Assembly (NCBI GenBank): GCA_016707115.1
Contig: JADJIH010000023.1
Coordinates: forward strand, 62,001 to 126,000
DNA: 64,000 nucleotides
DNA from: Ignavibacteriales bacterium
GTDB taxonomy: Bacteria; Bacteroidota; Ignavibacteria; Ignavibacteriales; Ignavibacteriaceae
Reading direction: 5' to 3'
Shown piece after piece: positions 17,370 to 26,262 of the stretch (position 1 is its first letter; the number at the start of each line of letters is the position of its first letter). A program made the position numbers and the translations under genes. Under the pieces are notes generated by a model. It saw only the letters and a program-made list of their open reading frames with translations, was not told the DNA's origin and made no database searches.

Positions 17370-18683
17370 ATGAAAAGACTATTATTTGTTTTCGTACTAA
17401 TGTTTGCTATTGGATTTATCCAAACAACTCAAGGACAATTCTTTGAAAAATTAAAAAAGAAAACAGAAGAAAAAGTTAAAAGCGAAGGTGAAAAAAGAGT
17501 AAATGACAAAGTTGACGAAGGTGTTGAGAAAGGCTATGACGAAGTTGAAAAAGGAATAGAGAATGCTGGCAATGAATCCGGTGATGGAACTGAAGATTCA
17601 ACCAGTACAACAAAAAAATCTGATGATAAAAAAACAAACAAAGATGGTGAAATTACTTCTAGTGATTCAGGTGATGATGTAAAGTTTTCAAGCTCAACTC
17701 AATATGATTTTGTGCCAGGCGATCGTGTAATATACTTTGATGATTTTAGCCAGGATGCTGTGGGAGATTTTCCTGCATTGTGGACTGCTAATGCACCCGG
17801 AGAAATAAATACAGTTAGTATTGCTCCTGGAAATTGGTTTAATCTCAACAGTACAGATGGAAACTATTTTTATTTGAACGATATCGATTTTCCCAAGAAC
17901 TTTATTATTGAATTTGATATCATACCAAAGACAAAGGGCGGACGAATTGCTGCTGGCTTGCTTCTTTATGGTGAAACTAAACGAAAAGAAATGGATAACG
18001 GAACCGCTCCAGGTAATGGTGGTATAATGATCTCTATTGAAAAACAACTTTGGAATACGTGGGGATATAAATCTGGAGAAAATGAAAAAATTACAGGTAA
18101 ATCAGACGTAAAACCTGTTATTGCAGAAAAAGTTAATCACGTAATTATTTGGGTACAGGGGCGAAGAGTAAGAATATATCAAGATCAGAGTAAAGTATTG
18201 GATATGCCTACTAATCTTTATGCGGATGTTAAGCTTAGCAGAATGTGCTTTCGATTAAGCAGAGGGGCGTCTTGTGGTTCATATATTACTAATCTTCGAA
18301 TAACAGACGCCGCTCCTGATATGAGAAGTAAACTTATTACCGAAGGTAAGCTCGTTAGTTACGGAATTTACTTTGATGTTAATAAAGATGTTGTAAAATC
18401 AGAATCATACGGAACATTAAAAGAAATTTCTAAAGTTCTTACAGATAATCCTGATGTAAAAATTAAAATTGTTGGTCATACTGATTCAGACGGTGATGAT
18501 AAATCAAATTTAGATTTATCTAAACGCAGAGCCGCTTCTGTTAAAAATGTTTTAGTAAAAGAGTTTGGTATAGATGCTTCACGAATTGAAACTGATGGGA
18601 AAGGAGAAAGCGAACCTGTTGCAAAGAATGATTCTGTTATAAACAAAGCTCTTAATAGAAGAGTTGAATTTATTAAATTATAA
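17370..18683 (+). CDS. Secreted OmpA-family protein with coiled N-terminus (cluster first gene)
   Basis: The 437-residue product has a signal peptide (MKRLLFVFVLMFAIGFIQTTQGQ), a charged Lys/Glu-rich region (~24-100), a jelly-roll/LamG-like central domain beginning YDFVPGDRVIYFDDFSQD (~112-305), and a C-terminal OmpA peptidoglycan-binding domain (~325-437). Its ligand motif is seen in VGHTDSDGDDKSNLDLSKRRA and NRRVEF. It should anchor to murein from the outer membrane side. The protein at 23677-24753 is a clear paralogue lacking the charged region (same VPG-VI-FDDF, DMR-KLITEGKL-SYGI and OmpA segments). The two paralogues bracket five other secreted-protein genes on the same strand. Confidence 0.85.
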   Translation: MKRLLFVFVLMFAIGFIQTTQGQFFEKLKKKTEEKVKSEGEKRVNDKVDEGVEKGYDEVEKGIENAGNESGDGTEDSTSTTKKSDDKKTNKDGEITSSDSGDDVKFSSSTQYDFVPGDRVIYFDDFSQDAVGDFPALWTANAPGEINTVSIAPGNWFNLNSTDGNYFYLNDIDFPKNFIIEFDIIPKTKGGRIAAGLLLYGETKRKEMDNGTAPGNGGIMISIEKQLWNTWGYKSGENEKITGKSDVKPVIAEKVNHVIIWVQGRRVRIYQDQSKVLDMPTNLYADVKLSRMCFRLSRGASCGSYITNLRITDAAPDMRSKLITEGKLVSYGIYFDVNKDVVKSESYGTLKEISKVLTDNPDVKIKIVGHTDSDGDDKSNLDLSKRRAASVKNVLVKEFGIDASRIETDGKGESEPVAKNDSVINKALNRRVEFIKL

Positions 18684-18714
18684 AAATATTAATTTACTTA
18701 AATAGGTTTTTAAT

Positions 18715-19716
18715 ATGAAAAAAATTTTTGTTCTGCTCTTATTGTTATGCTCATTCCAGATTTATTCACAATCTGGAATGTTTTTACTTTCACAATTTCC
18801 ATCTTTCCCAAAATCTGTATGTATAATTGATACGGTAGAATTAGATAATTATCACTCACAACTTAGTAAAGTTACTCGTCAATTAGACTCATTGTGTGCA
18901 TTAAGAAAAGCGGCCCTTGAAGAAAGGATACAAAATGTAAAACCAGATGTAGAAAAAAACATTGCCCAGGATTTTAACTTATCAGATTCTGATCTAAAAA
19001 AATTAAAACAAAAAAAGCTAAGTGACGCTGAGAAAAAAGCTTTAATGGACAAGATGCTAAAAGATAAGGCGAATATATCAATGAAGCAGATTGAACAATT
19101 AAAAAAAATGAAGAAAGATGGCAATAAAGAAGGGATTCGTAACTGGGCCGAGGCATATCAGACACAACAAATTGCCGAACTGGTTAGTGGTGATTCTACA
19201 AAAACTCCCGAAATGATTGAGTTTGAAAAAAATCTTTCAAAGAATAAAGAACTTAATGATTTGATGAAAGAACAAAAACAGATTATTGATAGAATTGCGG
19301 CTGTTGATAAAAGAATCACCAACAAAATGATTGAATTTAATAAAGAGGATTCAATCCAAACCGAAATTCTTAACACAAATGTTAAGCCATTAGAAAAAGA
19401 ATTGACCAAAGACGGTTTAGATGAAAATGCACGTCGCAATATATATATACAAATAATGATGTATAAATATGCGTATTGTGAAAAAATTTCTCCAATGTAT
19501 ATAGATATTATAAATGATATGAGAATTTCTACCGAGCCACTTATTCCAACTTATGATCGGCTCGAAATAGTTAATGCAGAAATAAATGCAAAGACTCTTG
19601 GACTAAAAGAATGGCCAACCGATCCTGGTTTAATGCAACTTGAGGCGGTTAAAAGTCTTGCACATGCAATTGCCAGTGTTTATAAATATACTATTGTTCC
19701 ACCAGAGCATGAATAA
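18715..19716 (+). CDS. Secreted helical protein, paralogue family member 1
   Basis: The 333-residue product has a signal peptide (MKKIFVLLLLLCSFQIYSQ) and is then strongly helical. It shares a layout with the proteins at 19811 and 22885. An N-terminal block (QFPSFPKSVC) is followed by a Lys/Glu-rich helical middle (LSDSDLKKLKQKKLSDAEKKAL ... WAEAYQTQQIAEL) and a C-terminal block containing YCEKISPMYIDII. No known domain was recognised. It lies 31 bases after the OmpA gene and is probably in the same operon. It may be a periplasmic or surface partner of the OmpA proteins, but that is inference from context only. Confidence 0.8.
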   Translation: MKKIFVLLLLLCSFQIYSQSGMFLLSQFPSFPKSVCIIDTVELDNYHSQLSKVTRQLDSLCALRKAALEERIQNVKPDVEKNIAQDFNLSDSDLKKLKQKKLSDAEKKALMDKMLKDKANISMKQIEQLKKMKKDGNKEGIRNWAEAYQTQQIAELVSGDSTKTPEMIEFEKNLSKNKELNDLMKEQKQIIDRIAAVDKRITNKMIEFNKEDSIQTEILNTNVKPLEKELTKDGLDENARRNIYIQIMMYKYAYCEKISPMYIDIINDMRISTEPLIPTYDRLEIVNAEINAKTLGLKEWPTDPGLMQLEAVKSLAHAIASVYKYTIVPPEHE

Positions 19717-19810
19717 TGCGATATTTTTGCGCGTAAATCTAACAAAGGATAAAACAAGAACTATTTATGATAACATCTTATTTTATATAAGCTAAAATTA
19801 TGGATTGAAA

Positions 19811-20788
19811 ATGAAAAATTTATTATCTCTTATTTTGTTTATAATATTAAATGTCATCTCGCTTTGCCAGGGAACACCAGAAGCGTTTATCGGTATGCTG
19901 CCTGCTATTCCGGGTAATGCTTGCGCAGATGATATTGATGATAAAAATATTTTCTTTGATAAGCTTGATTCGATATCTGAATTAATTGAAAATGAGCTTG
20001 CAAATCGTGAAGAAGAATCTGATGCTGATTCTGAGGAACTTGAAAATGAAACTATGAAAAATCTTGCCAATAAGTACGGGCTTTCACAAGAAGAATTAGA
20101 GCAACTTCAAAACGATGAAGATTTAACTGAAGAAGAACAAGAAGTTTTAATAAACAAAGTAATGAAGAAAAAAGATGATATAAGTTTAAAAGAAGTTAAA
20201 AATCTTGATAATCTTGATGAAGAAGGAACTGAGGCATGGTCTGAGGCACTCGGAGATCAGAAGATGGCAGAAATTCAATATGACTCTGAGAAAAATGAAG
20301 AGCAACAGCTTGAATTTAAGAGCAGATATGAGCTTGGCGTTTTAAGAAAACATCTCACAGATAGTCTTAAAGCAATTGAATCTAAATTTGCCCAACAATT
20401 TGATGAAATAGATAAAGATCCTGATCAGAAAAAAATGTTAGATAATATTATGAAGCTTTCCGAAGAAGCAAATAACCTAATGGGTGAGATGGGTGATGAA
20501 AGAAAAGCACAGCTTGATGATGTGACAGGAAGACTTAAAACGGCAATGGATGAGTATTGTCAAAAATTTACTCCAAAATTTCTTGAAGTTTTAGAAAGAT
20601 ATGAAGCTTATACAAAATCCTGTTTGCCTGTGTGTTATAAACTTGAAAAAATAATCGCCCAACACACAAGCCTCCAAACCGGAGTTGAGATGAAATACAA
20701 TCCTGGGTATTTGGGAATAAAAAAAGTATCTGATTATTCCAAGAAATTGCGTGGCGCCTATAAGTATAATCTTAAAAAAACGATCTAG
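19811..20788 (+). CDS. Secreted helical protein, paralogue family member 2
   Basis: The start is the ATG at 19811, which gives a signal peptide (MKNLLSLILFIILNVISLCQG); an upstream TTG at 19805 would only add two residues. The ~325-residue mature protein is very acidic (EEESDADSEELENE, LTEEEQE). It aligns by eye with the preceding gene: LSQEELEQLQ...LTEEEQEVLINKVMKKKDDIS against LSDSDLKKLK...LSDAEKKALMDKMLKDKANIS, and AWSEALGDQKMAEI against NWAEAYQTQQIAEL. The N-terminal MLPAIPGNAC and C-terminal YCQKFTPKFLEVL blocks recur in the family. Function unknown. Confidence 0.8.
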   Translation: MKNLLSLILFIILNVISLCQGTPEAFIGMLPAIPGNACADDIDDKNIFFDKLDSISELIENELANREEESDADSEELENETMKNLANKYGLSQEELEQLQNDEDLTEEEQEVLINKVMKKKDDISLKEVKNLDNLDEEGTEAWSEALGDQKMAEIQYDSEKNEEQQLEFKSRYELGVLRKHLTDSLKAIESKFAQQFDEIDKDPDQKKMLDNIMKLSEEANNLMGEMGDERKAQLDDVTGRLKTAMDEYCQKFTPKFLEVLERYEAYTKSCLPVCYKLEKIIAQHTSLQTGVEMKYNPGYLGIKKVSDYSKKLRGAYKYNLKKTI

Positions 20789-20803
20789 AAAGATTAAAGA
20801 TTT

Positions 20804-21712
20804 ATGATTAGGAAAATAATTCATTTAAGTACAGTGCAAAACCTGGTTTTAATTTTGTATTTGTTGTTTGCAAGTAATCTATTTGCCCAGCAAGATTTAA
20901 CTCCACAGGAGATTAAAGATTTGATGTCGCAAATAAGAGAAGACACAGATTGGTCTGATCCTGCCGCATCAAAAGCAGCTAACGAAGAAATTAAAAAACT
21001 TTCAAAGCAATTAATGATGTCGCGGGTTAATAAAAACCCAACCAATCAAACTGATTCTGTGCGTGCCGATTTACAAAAAGAAAATATTGAAAATATTTCT
21101 AAGACGTGGAATCAGATGATGGAATCTGCAAAGAATGGTGAGAACGCCGATATTTTGCTTGGCAAGCCAATTAGGGAAGAAATTATTGAAGAGTTTAAAA
21201 ATGATGAGTCGCCCATAATTAAGAATCAGGAATATCTTGATGAAATGACATTGCTTGTAATTGATATGTCTCTAAAAACAGTTCAAAGAACTATTGATCA
21301 GATGGATAAATATAAATCCATTAAAACACTAATTATAACAGGCGGACAGTTTGGCAGCGCTGTTAATCTTGATGACCTTTTGAATAAAGCTAAAAATTAT
21401 CCTTTAGAAGAATTATATATAATTAACTTTAAGATTTTTGTTAATTCGCTTCCTAAACAGATTAAGCAATTTAAAAATTTAAAGTTACTATCTGTTCTTA
21501 ATAATAATGTTAAAAGTCTTCCTTCTGAAGTTGGATCATTAACATCATTAAAAACGCTTTATGTTGATATTAATCCTATTTCTACTTTATTGCCAACTGT
21601 GGGTAAACTTAAACAGCTTGAAAAACTTGGTGTGGGAAAGACTAATATTAACGAATCTGAAATTGCAAAAATCAAACAACTTCTACCAAACTGCGAGGTG
21701 TTGTTACAATGA
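20804..21712 (+). CDS. Secreted leucine-rich-repeat protein
   Basis: The 302-residue product has a signal peptide (LVLILYLLFASNLFAQ, residues ~14-29), a helical N-terminal half, and about five leucine-rich repeats at residues ~165-300 (LEELYIINFKIFVNSLPKQI, FKNLKLLSVLNNNVKSLP, LTSLKTLYVDINPI, LKQLEKLGVGKTNI). LRRs generally mediate protein binding. It is 15 bases downstream of the preceding gene, and its TGA overlaps the ATG of the next gene (ATGA), so translation of the two is probably coupled. Its presence inside a set of unknown secreted proteins suggests a recognition role. Confidence 0.8.
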   Translation: MIRKIIHLSTVQNLVLILYLLFASNLFAQQDLTPQEIKDLMSQIREDTDWSDPAASKAANEEIKKLSKQLMMSRVNKNPTNQTDSVRADLQKENIENISKTWNQMMESAKNGENADILLGKPIREEIIEEFKNDESPIIKNQEYLDEMTLLVIDMSLKTVQRTIDQMDKYKSIKTLIITGGQFGSAVNLDDLLNKAKNYPLEELYIINFKIFVNSLPKQIKQFKNLKLLSVLNNNVKSLPSEVGSLTSLKTLYVDINPISTLLPTVGKLKQLEKLGVGKTNINESEIAKIKQLLPNCEVLLQ

Positions 21713-22857
21713 AAAAATATTTTTTATCAATTATACTCATATCCCTTTTAGCAACAACTTTTCAAATTGAAGCTTCTCCGGTAAAAGTTTTTATTAAAAA
21801 GAGTTCTTTTGATGATAAAGGCGGGCTTCGTGCTGCGGCTGTTATACAAGCGGTTGATATGTTTTTGGTTCCAAGATTAAAAAAAGAGTATCCATGCATA
21901 GAATATTTAGATACCGATGCGTTGGCTGCTTTGCTTGACCTGGAAAGGCAGCGCCAACTACTTGGAACCGGCGATGAAAATGCCTTGCAGAACATGGCTT
22001 CTGCATTGGGTTGTAAATACCTTATTTCAATTAATGTAAAAGTTATGCAAGATCAATCGCTTATTACTCTAATTTTTATGGATAACACAAAAGCTAAAAC
22101 TCTTTCGCGCTCTTTTCAAACAGCTCAATATGGTGATCCCTCAATCGATGCTGCAGAAAAAGCCACCAATGATTTGTTTGAAGGATTAAAGCAATATGAA
22201 ATATGTCCTTTTAAGGGTGAGATAAGCGTAAAGGTGGTTTCCTCGCTAAAAGACGAAGATAAAGAAAACTTTAATGTTTATTGTAATGGGTTAGATGGAA
22301 CCTATAATAAGAGTACTAAGATCGATAATTATTCTGAGAATGATTGGACAATTCAAAAAGTTAGACTAAACGGTTCAACCGGAAATGTAAAAATCAACTT
22401 ATCTGAAGAATCTACAACTGATGAAGAAAACTGGTGTTATGAGTGTACACCAAACAAACAGGGACAAAGAACATATCACGAAAAAATAACAACGTATGCA
22501 GACATTCAGGGTTTGTCTATGGAAAGCGAAAGCGAGGGAATAAAAGTAGATGATGCGCGCTGCTATCTTACTTTTATGGATGATGGAACTTATATTTTAA
22601 AAGTTACTGCAGCATCAACACAGGGCGAGAAAAAAACAATAAAAGAGGTTTCTGCTCATGGTGTTTGTGATAATAAGAATGCCCCGCCTGAAAAAACAAC
22701 AATCAAAGTGGATGTGGGACTAAATGAAACTTGGGGTCCGTTTATTGGCAATGCACAGGATAAAACACTTTTACACAAAGACACTATTAAAAAAACCAAT
22801 CCTGTAACAAAAGAAGAAACAACTATTACGTACGAGTTTAATTTAACACGAGAGTGA
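21709..22857 (+). CDS. Secreted protein with CsgG/LpoB-like N-terminal domain
   Basis: The 382-residue product has a signal peptide (MKKYFLSIILISLLATTFQIEA). Residues ~25-165 resemble the alpha/beta domain of CsgG, LpoB and TolB-N-like proteins: a strand, a helix with LLDLERQRQLLGTGDENALQNMASALG, then CKYLISINVKVMQDQSLITL. Residues ~170-380 look beta-rich and contain Cys pairs (NWCYECTP). No lipobox Cys follows the signal peptide, unlike real CsgG/LpoB. The assignment rests on pattern recognition and is tentative. It overlaps the LRR gene by 4 bases. Confidence 0.7.
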   Translation: MKKYFLSIILISLLATTFQIEASPVKVFIKKSSFDDKGGLRAAAVIQAVDMFLVPRLKKEYPCIEYLDTDALAALLDLERQRQLLGTGDENALQNMASALGCKYLISINVKVMQDQSLITLIFMDNTKAKTLSRSFQTAQYGDPSIDAAEKATNDLFEGLKQYEICPFKGEISVKVVSSLKDEDKENFNVYCNGLDGTYNKSTKIDNYSENDWTIQKVRLNGSTGNVKINLSEESTTDEENWCYECTPNKQGQRTYHEKITTYADIQGLSMESESEGIKVDDARCYLTFMDDGTYILKVTAASTQGEKKTIKEVSAHGVCDNKNAPPEKTTIKVDVGLNETWGPFIGNAQDKTLLHKDTIKKTNPVTKEETTITYEFNLTRE

Positions 22858-22884
22858 TTTTTAATTAAGGGAAAAAGAGAAATA

Positions 22885-23580
22885 TTGAAAAACTTAATAC
22901 TGTTTACTGTGCTGATACTGAACTTAGTCAGTGTTACGTTTGCACAAGAAAAACCTTTAGATCTGGTTAATCAACTGCCGCATATTTTTATAAAGATTTG
23001 TGATGCCAAAAACGACGAGGTTCAATCCTACGGTAAAATACTTGAAGATTTTAAAAAACGTGTTAATTCAAGTCTTGATTCGCTTGCTCTTTTAAAAATA
23101 AAAGCTCAAAAGTCAGCGAATATCAATCCAAAATCTAACACTACATCGCACAATAAAGAATTGGACCTGGTGAAATCAAAAATATCTACCAGAGACTTTT
23201 CGGTAGAGTTTGATAAGGCATTAAACAACGAAGCAGAAAAACTGAAATCAAAAAAGATTGAAGATATTACGATAAAGATGGGCGAGACGTCTGATTATGC
23301 AGTTATGGAAAAGCTTCTCGATGAAATTAATCAGGCTGCATTGGAGTATTGCAACTCATCAAGTCCAAAATTTATTGAGCTATTAATTCAGCAGCGGGCA
23401 GTTCTGGAAACCGATATTGCCAACATCGTAAAGGCAAGCGATTTAAAGCAGCAAATAGAGTGTGATGTGCTGGATTATACTTATTTCACTGAGTTGTCTT
23501 ATGAAACAGCATATATTTATATACTTGATCACTTGAAGTATATGACTTTTTTGCTTGGCCTTGCCCCGGGAAATGAGTAG
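22885..23580 (+). CDS. Secreted helical protein, paralogue family member 3 (short)
   Basis: The start is a TTG at 22885 preceded by AAAAGAGA; it gives a signal peptide (LKNLILFTVLILNLVSVTFAQ). The 231-residue product carries the same blocks as the genes at 18715 and 19811: N-terminal QLPHIFIKIC and C-terminal YCNSSSPKFIELL. The helical middle is shortened. No known domain is seen. The next gene, a second OmpA protein, begins 97 bases later after a weak AT-rich spacer. Confidence 0.75.
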   Translation: MKNLILFTVLILNLVSVTFAQEKPLDLVNQLPHIFIKICDAKNDEVQSYGKILEDFKKRVNSSLDSLALLKIKAQKSANINPKSNTTSHNKELDLVKSKISTRDFSVEFDKALNNEAEKLKSKKIEDITIKMGETSDYAVMEKLLDEINQAALEYCNSSSPKFIELLIQQRAVLETDIANIVKASDLKQQIECDVLDYTYFTELSYETAYIYILDHLKYMTFLLGLAPGNE

Positions 23581-23676
23581 CCATAATATCATTTTAAGTG
23601 ATAATATTTTTATAAACAATGAATCAATAATTATTTTCTTAACACAAGAATTATTCAAACATAAAAGGGACAAAAT

Positions 23677-24753
23677 ATGAAAGCCATTTTTCAACTTCTG
23701 TTAGCGTGTATGATATTAATAATAACATCCGCAAACATATTTGCACAAGAAGGGAACAAAATAAACTCTAAGTATGATTTTATTCCCGGCGAAAAAGTTA
23801 TTTTTTATGATGACTTTACTTCAGAAAGCGTTGGCGATTTTCCTGTTCAATGGAATACAAATGGAAGCGGTGAAATTGTAACAGCAAGCGATTATGATGG
23901 CAGGTGGTTTCAATTTACCAAAACTGGTTACTACATTCCTGACGCAAAAGAAGATTTTACAGATAACTATACAATTGAGTTTGATATTGTATCTATAAAT
24001 AGCGCCAATATGGAAACAATGTATGGACTTGATTTCTTTTTATTGTCTGGTGATTTAAACAATCCGGGATATGGTTCACAGCCGGGTACTGCTGGATTTA
24101 ATTTTAAACCTGATTATGATAATGTGTTTTGGAGAAATTGGTCCGAGGCTCGCGAATGGCAAGGCGATGCGGGTAGTGTTTCAGCAACTTTAAAAGCTTC
24201 AGAGAAATATCATTTTGCAATTTGGGTACAAAAACAACGAGTTAGAATTTATGTAAATGAAAATAAAATATTAGATGTTCCAAAAGGGTTGCAGGCAAAC
24301 TATAAATACAACATCTTTAGAATAGAAACCTATACTGATGAATCAACTCCATTGATTAGTAATTTTAGAATTGCTGCAGGATTGCCCGATATGAGAAACA
24401 AATTAATAACCGAAGGCAAGCTAATTTCTTACGGAATTACTTTCGATGTTAACTCAGATAAAATTAAACCCGAGTCATTCGCAACAATTAAAGAAATTGC
24501 TCAAGTGTTGAAAGATAATCCAACTGTAAAAATTAAAGTTGTTGGTCATACTGATTCTGATGGTGATGATAAATCTAACCTTGATCTTTCAAAACGTCGT
24601 GCCTTATCTGTTAAGAATTCTTTGGTCAAAGATTTTTCAATTGATGAAGCAAAAATTGAAACGGATGGCAAGGGCGAGTCAGAACCGATTGCTAAAAATG
24701 ATTCTGGTGTAAACAAAGCAAAGAACAGAAGGGTTGAGTTTATAAAATTGTAA
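23677..24753 (+). CDS. Secreted OmpA-family protein (cluster last gene)
   Basis: The 358-residue product has a signal peptide (MKAIFQLLLACMILIITSANIFAQ), a LamG/jelly-roll-like domain starting YDFIPGEKVIFYDDFTSE (~28-225), and an OmpA domain (~245-358) with VGHTDSDGDDKSNLDLSKRR and NRRVEFIKL. It is a shorter paralogue of the protein at 17370: the N-terminal Lys/Glu stretch is absent while the remaining domains match closely. A hairpin starts 15 bases after its stop codon, marking the probable end of the operon. Confidence 0.85.
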   Translation: MKAIFQLLLACMILIITSANIFAQEGNKINSKYDFIPGEKVIFYDDFTSESVGDFPVQWNTNGSGEIVTASDYDGRWFQFTKTGYYIPDAKEDFTDNYTIEFDIVSINSANMETMYGLDFFLLSGDLNNPGYGSQPGTAGFNFKPDYDNVFWRNWSEAREWQGDAGSVSATLKASEKYHFAIWVQKQRVRIYVNENKILDVPKGLQANYKYNIFRIETYTDESTPLISNFRIAAGLPDMRNKLITEGKLISYGITFDVNSDKIKPESFATIKEIAQVLKDNPTVKIKVVGHTDSDGDDKSNLDLSKRRALSVKNSLVKDFSIDEAKIETDGKGESEPIAKNDSGVNKAKNRRVEFIKL

Positions 24754-24768
24754 TGATTGAGATATAAT

Positions 24769-24797
24769 GTGGAGGCCACTTTGAAAGTGGACTCCAC
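24769..24797 (+). terminator. Long hairpin after the OmpA cluster
   Basis: GTGGAGGCCACTTT and AAAGTGGACTCCAC form a 14-bp inverted repeat with one mismatch and an almost absent loop. It starts 15 bases after the OmpA stop and ends 7 bases before the next ATG. The following bases (TATTATTATG) are T-rich but not a clean U-tract. Confidence 0.55.
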
Positions 24798-24804
24798 TAT
24801 TATT

Positions 24805-25209
24805 ATGAAAAGCATTTACAAACATATTTTATGGTGGTTTTCTTTTCCCTTTGTTGGAATATTAAACGGTGTGTTGCGTGAAGTAATTTATAAAAAACTT
24901 GTTGGTGATCTTCCTGCTCATCAAATATCAACCGTAACAGGAGTTCTTTTCTTTGGTATAATTTTTTATTTCATTTTCAAAAAATGGAAAATCGAATCTG
25001 CAAGACACGCAATTCTTGTTGGCGTAATCTGGCTTGGATTAACAATTCTATTTGAGTTTGGATTTGGACATTACATAATGGGCAATCCCTGGCAAAAACT
25101 TTTACACGATTATAATCTTGCAGAAGGCAGAGTTTGGAGCTTATTTTTGGTGTGGATAACAATTGCTCCTTTTGTTTTTTATAAGATAATTGATCGTAAT
25201 AGAACTTGA
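24805..25209 (+). CDS. Integral membrane protein of unknown function
   Basis: The ATG at 24805 starts a ~134-residue protein, MKSIYKHILWWFSF..., with four hydrophobic segments. The first is at the N-terminus and the second at residues ~43-62 (VTGVLFFGIIFYFIF); the third (AILVGVIWLGLTILFEFGFG) and the C-terminal one (VWSLFLVWITIAPFVFYKII) follow. An upstream in-frame TTG at 24757 would put the hairpin inside the gene and is rejected. I do not recognise the family. It ends AAC-TTGA, overlapping a possible TTG start of the following lipoprotein gene. Confidence 0.65.
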   Translation: MKSIYKHILWWFSFPFVGILNGVLREVIYKKLVGDLPAHQISTVTGVLFFGIIFYFIFKKWKIESARHAILVGVIWLGLTILFEFGFGHYIMGNPWQKLLHDYNLAEGRVWSLFLVWITIAPFVFYKIIDRNRT

Positions 25210-25245
25210 CAAAAAAAATATCCTTTTTGTTTTGTTTCTTTAATC

Positions 25246-26262
25246 GTGGGATTTGTTTTTCTCTATACAGTATCCTGCTCAAACAATTCTAATAAAGAAA
25301 TTTCCCGCGGAGTTTATTTCTGGAAAACTAATTTTTCACTTTCAACAGCAGAATTAAACTGGCTTAAAGAAACAGAAATCCAAAAACTTTATGTAAGATT
25401 TTTTGATGTTGATTGGAATCCAAACGCAAACACAGCGGTTCCTGTTGGTGATGTTTCAATCGAAACGAAAAAGATTGATGGTGTTGAAATAATTCCTGTT
25501 GTTTTTATAACTAATAGAACACTTACAAACTTGCCCGACTCTCTTATTTCTGAATTATCAAACAATATTTACAAAAAGATTGTTGCAAAACTAAATTTGT
25601 TTGAAACTCATACAACAAAAGAAATTCAACTTGATTGTGATTGGACTAAAACAACAAGAGAAAAATATTTTAATCTTATTGAACAGATGAAGCAACTAAC
25701 AGAAATTAACAAGATTGAAATAACAACAACAATAAGATTGCATCAGGTAAAATTCTTTAACAAAACAGGCGTTCCACCAATAAAACGAGGAATGTTAATG
25801 TTTTACAATATGTCTGATGTTTCAGATATCAGAACAAGAAACTCAATTTACGATGAAGGGCTTGCAAAAAAATATCTTATAAACTTTGATAAGTATCCGC
25901 TTGATCTTGATGTTGTGCTGCCTGCGTTTAGCTGGTCTTGTTGGTTTAGAAATGGCAAACTAAAAAATCTTATCAACAATGTTAAAGCAAAAGATCTTGA
26001 AGAAAATTTAAATTTTGTAAAAGAAGACAAAAATATTTTTCGTGCAATTAAAGAAAGTTCATTAAATGGTAATTATATTTTGCCTGGAGATTATCTTCGT
26101 ACCGAAGAAACTGATTTTAACATGACACTCGGCGCTGCAGAACTAATTGCACCGCATATTAAAAATAAAAAAATAAATGTTTCAATCTATCACCTTACCG
26201 GGGAGGTTATAAAAAACTATGGCACAGATGAGCTTAAAGATATTGTTGATTGCTTCGATTAG
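25246..26262 (+). CDS. Lipoprotein of unknown function, partner of the gene at 26219
   Basis: The GTG at 25246 yields 338 residues beginning MGFVFLYTVSCSNN, a lipobox-like Cys but no basic N-region. If the A8 run at 25211-25218 is one base too long, a TTG at 25206 would give MTKKYPFCFVSL ahead of it, a proper lipoprotein signal. The mature part has LDCDWTKTTREKYFNLIEQM and ITTTIRLHQ, reminiscent of the DUF3142-type TIM barrel, so a glycosidase-like fold is possible. The last 44 bases overlap the next gene, suggesting coupled translation. The family is not firmly recognised. Confidence 0.65.
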   Translation: MGFVFLYTVSCSNNSNKEISRGVYFWKTNFSLSTAELNWLKETEIQKLYVRFFDVDWNPNANTAVPVGDVSIETKKIDGVEIIPVVFITNRTLTNLPDSLISELSNNIYKKIVAKLNLFETHTTKEIQLDCDWTKTTREKYFNLIEQMKQLTEINKIEITTTIRLHQVKFFNKTGVPPIKRGMLMFYNMSDVSDIRTRNSIYDEGLAKKYLINFDKYPLDLDVVLPAFSWSCWFRNGKLKNLINNVKAKDLEENLNFVKEDKNIFRAIKESSLNGNYILPGDYLRTEETDFNMTLGAAELIAPHIKNKKINVSIYHLTGEVIKNYGTDELKDIVDCFD

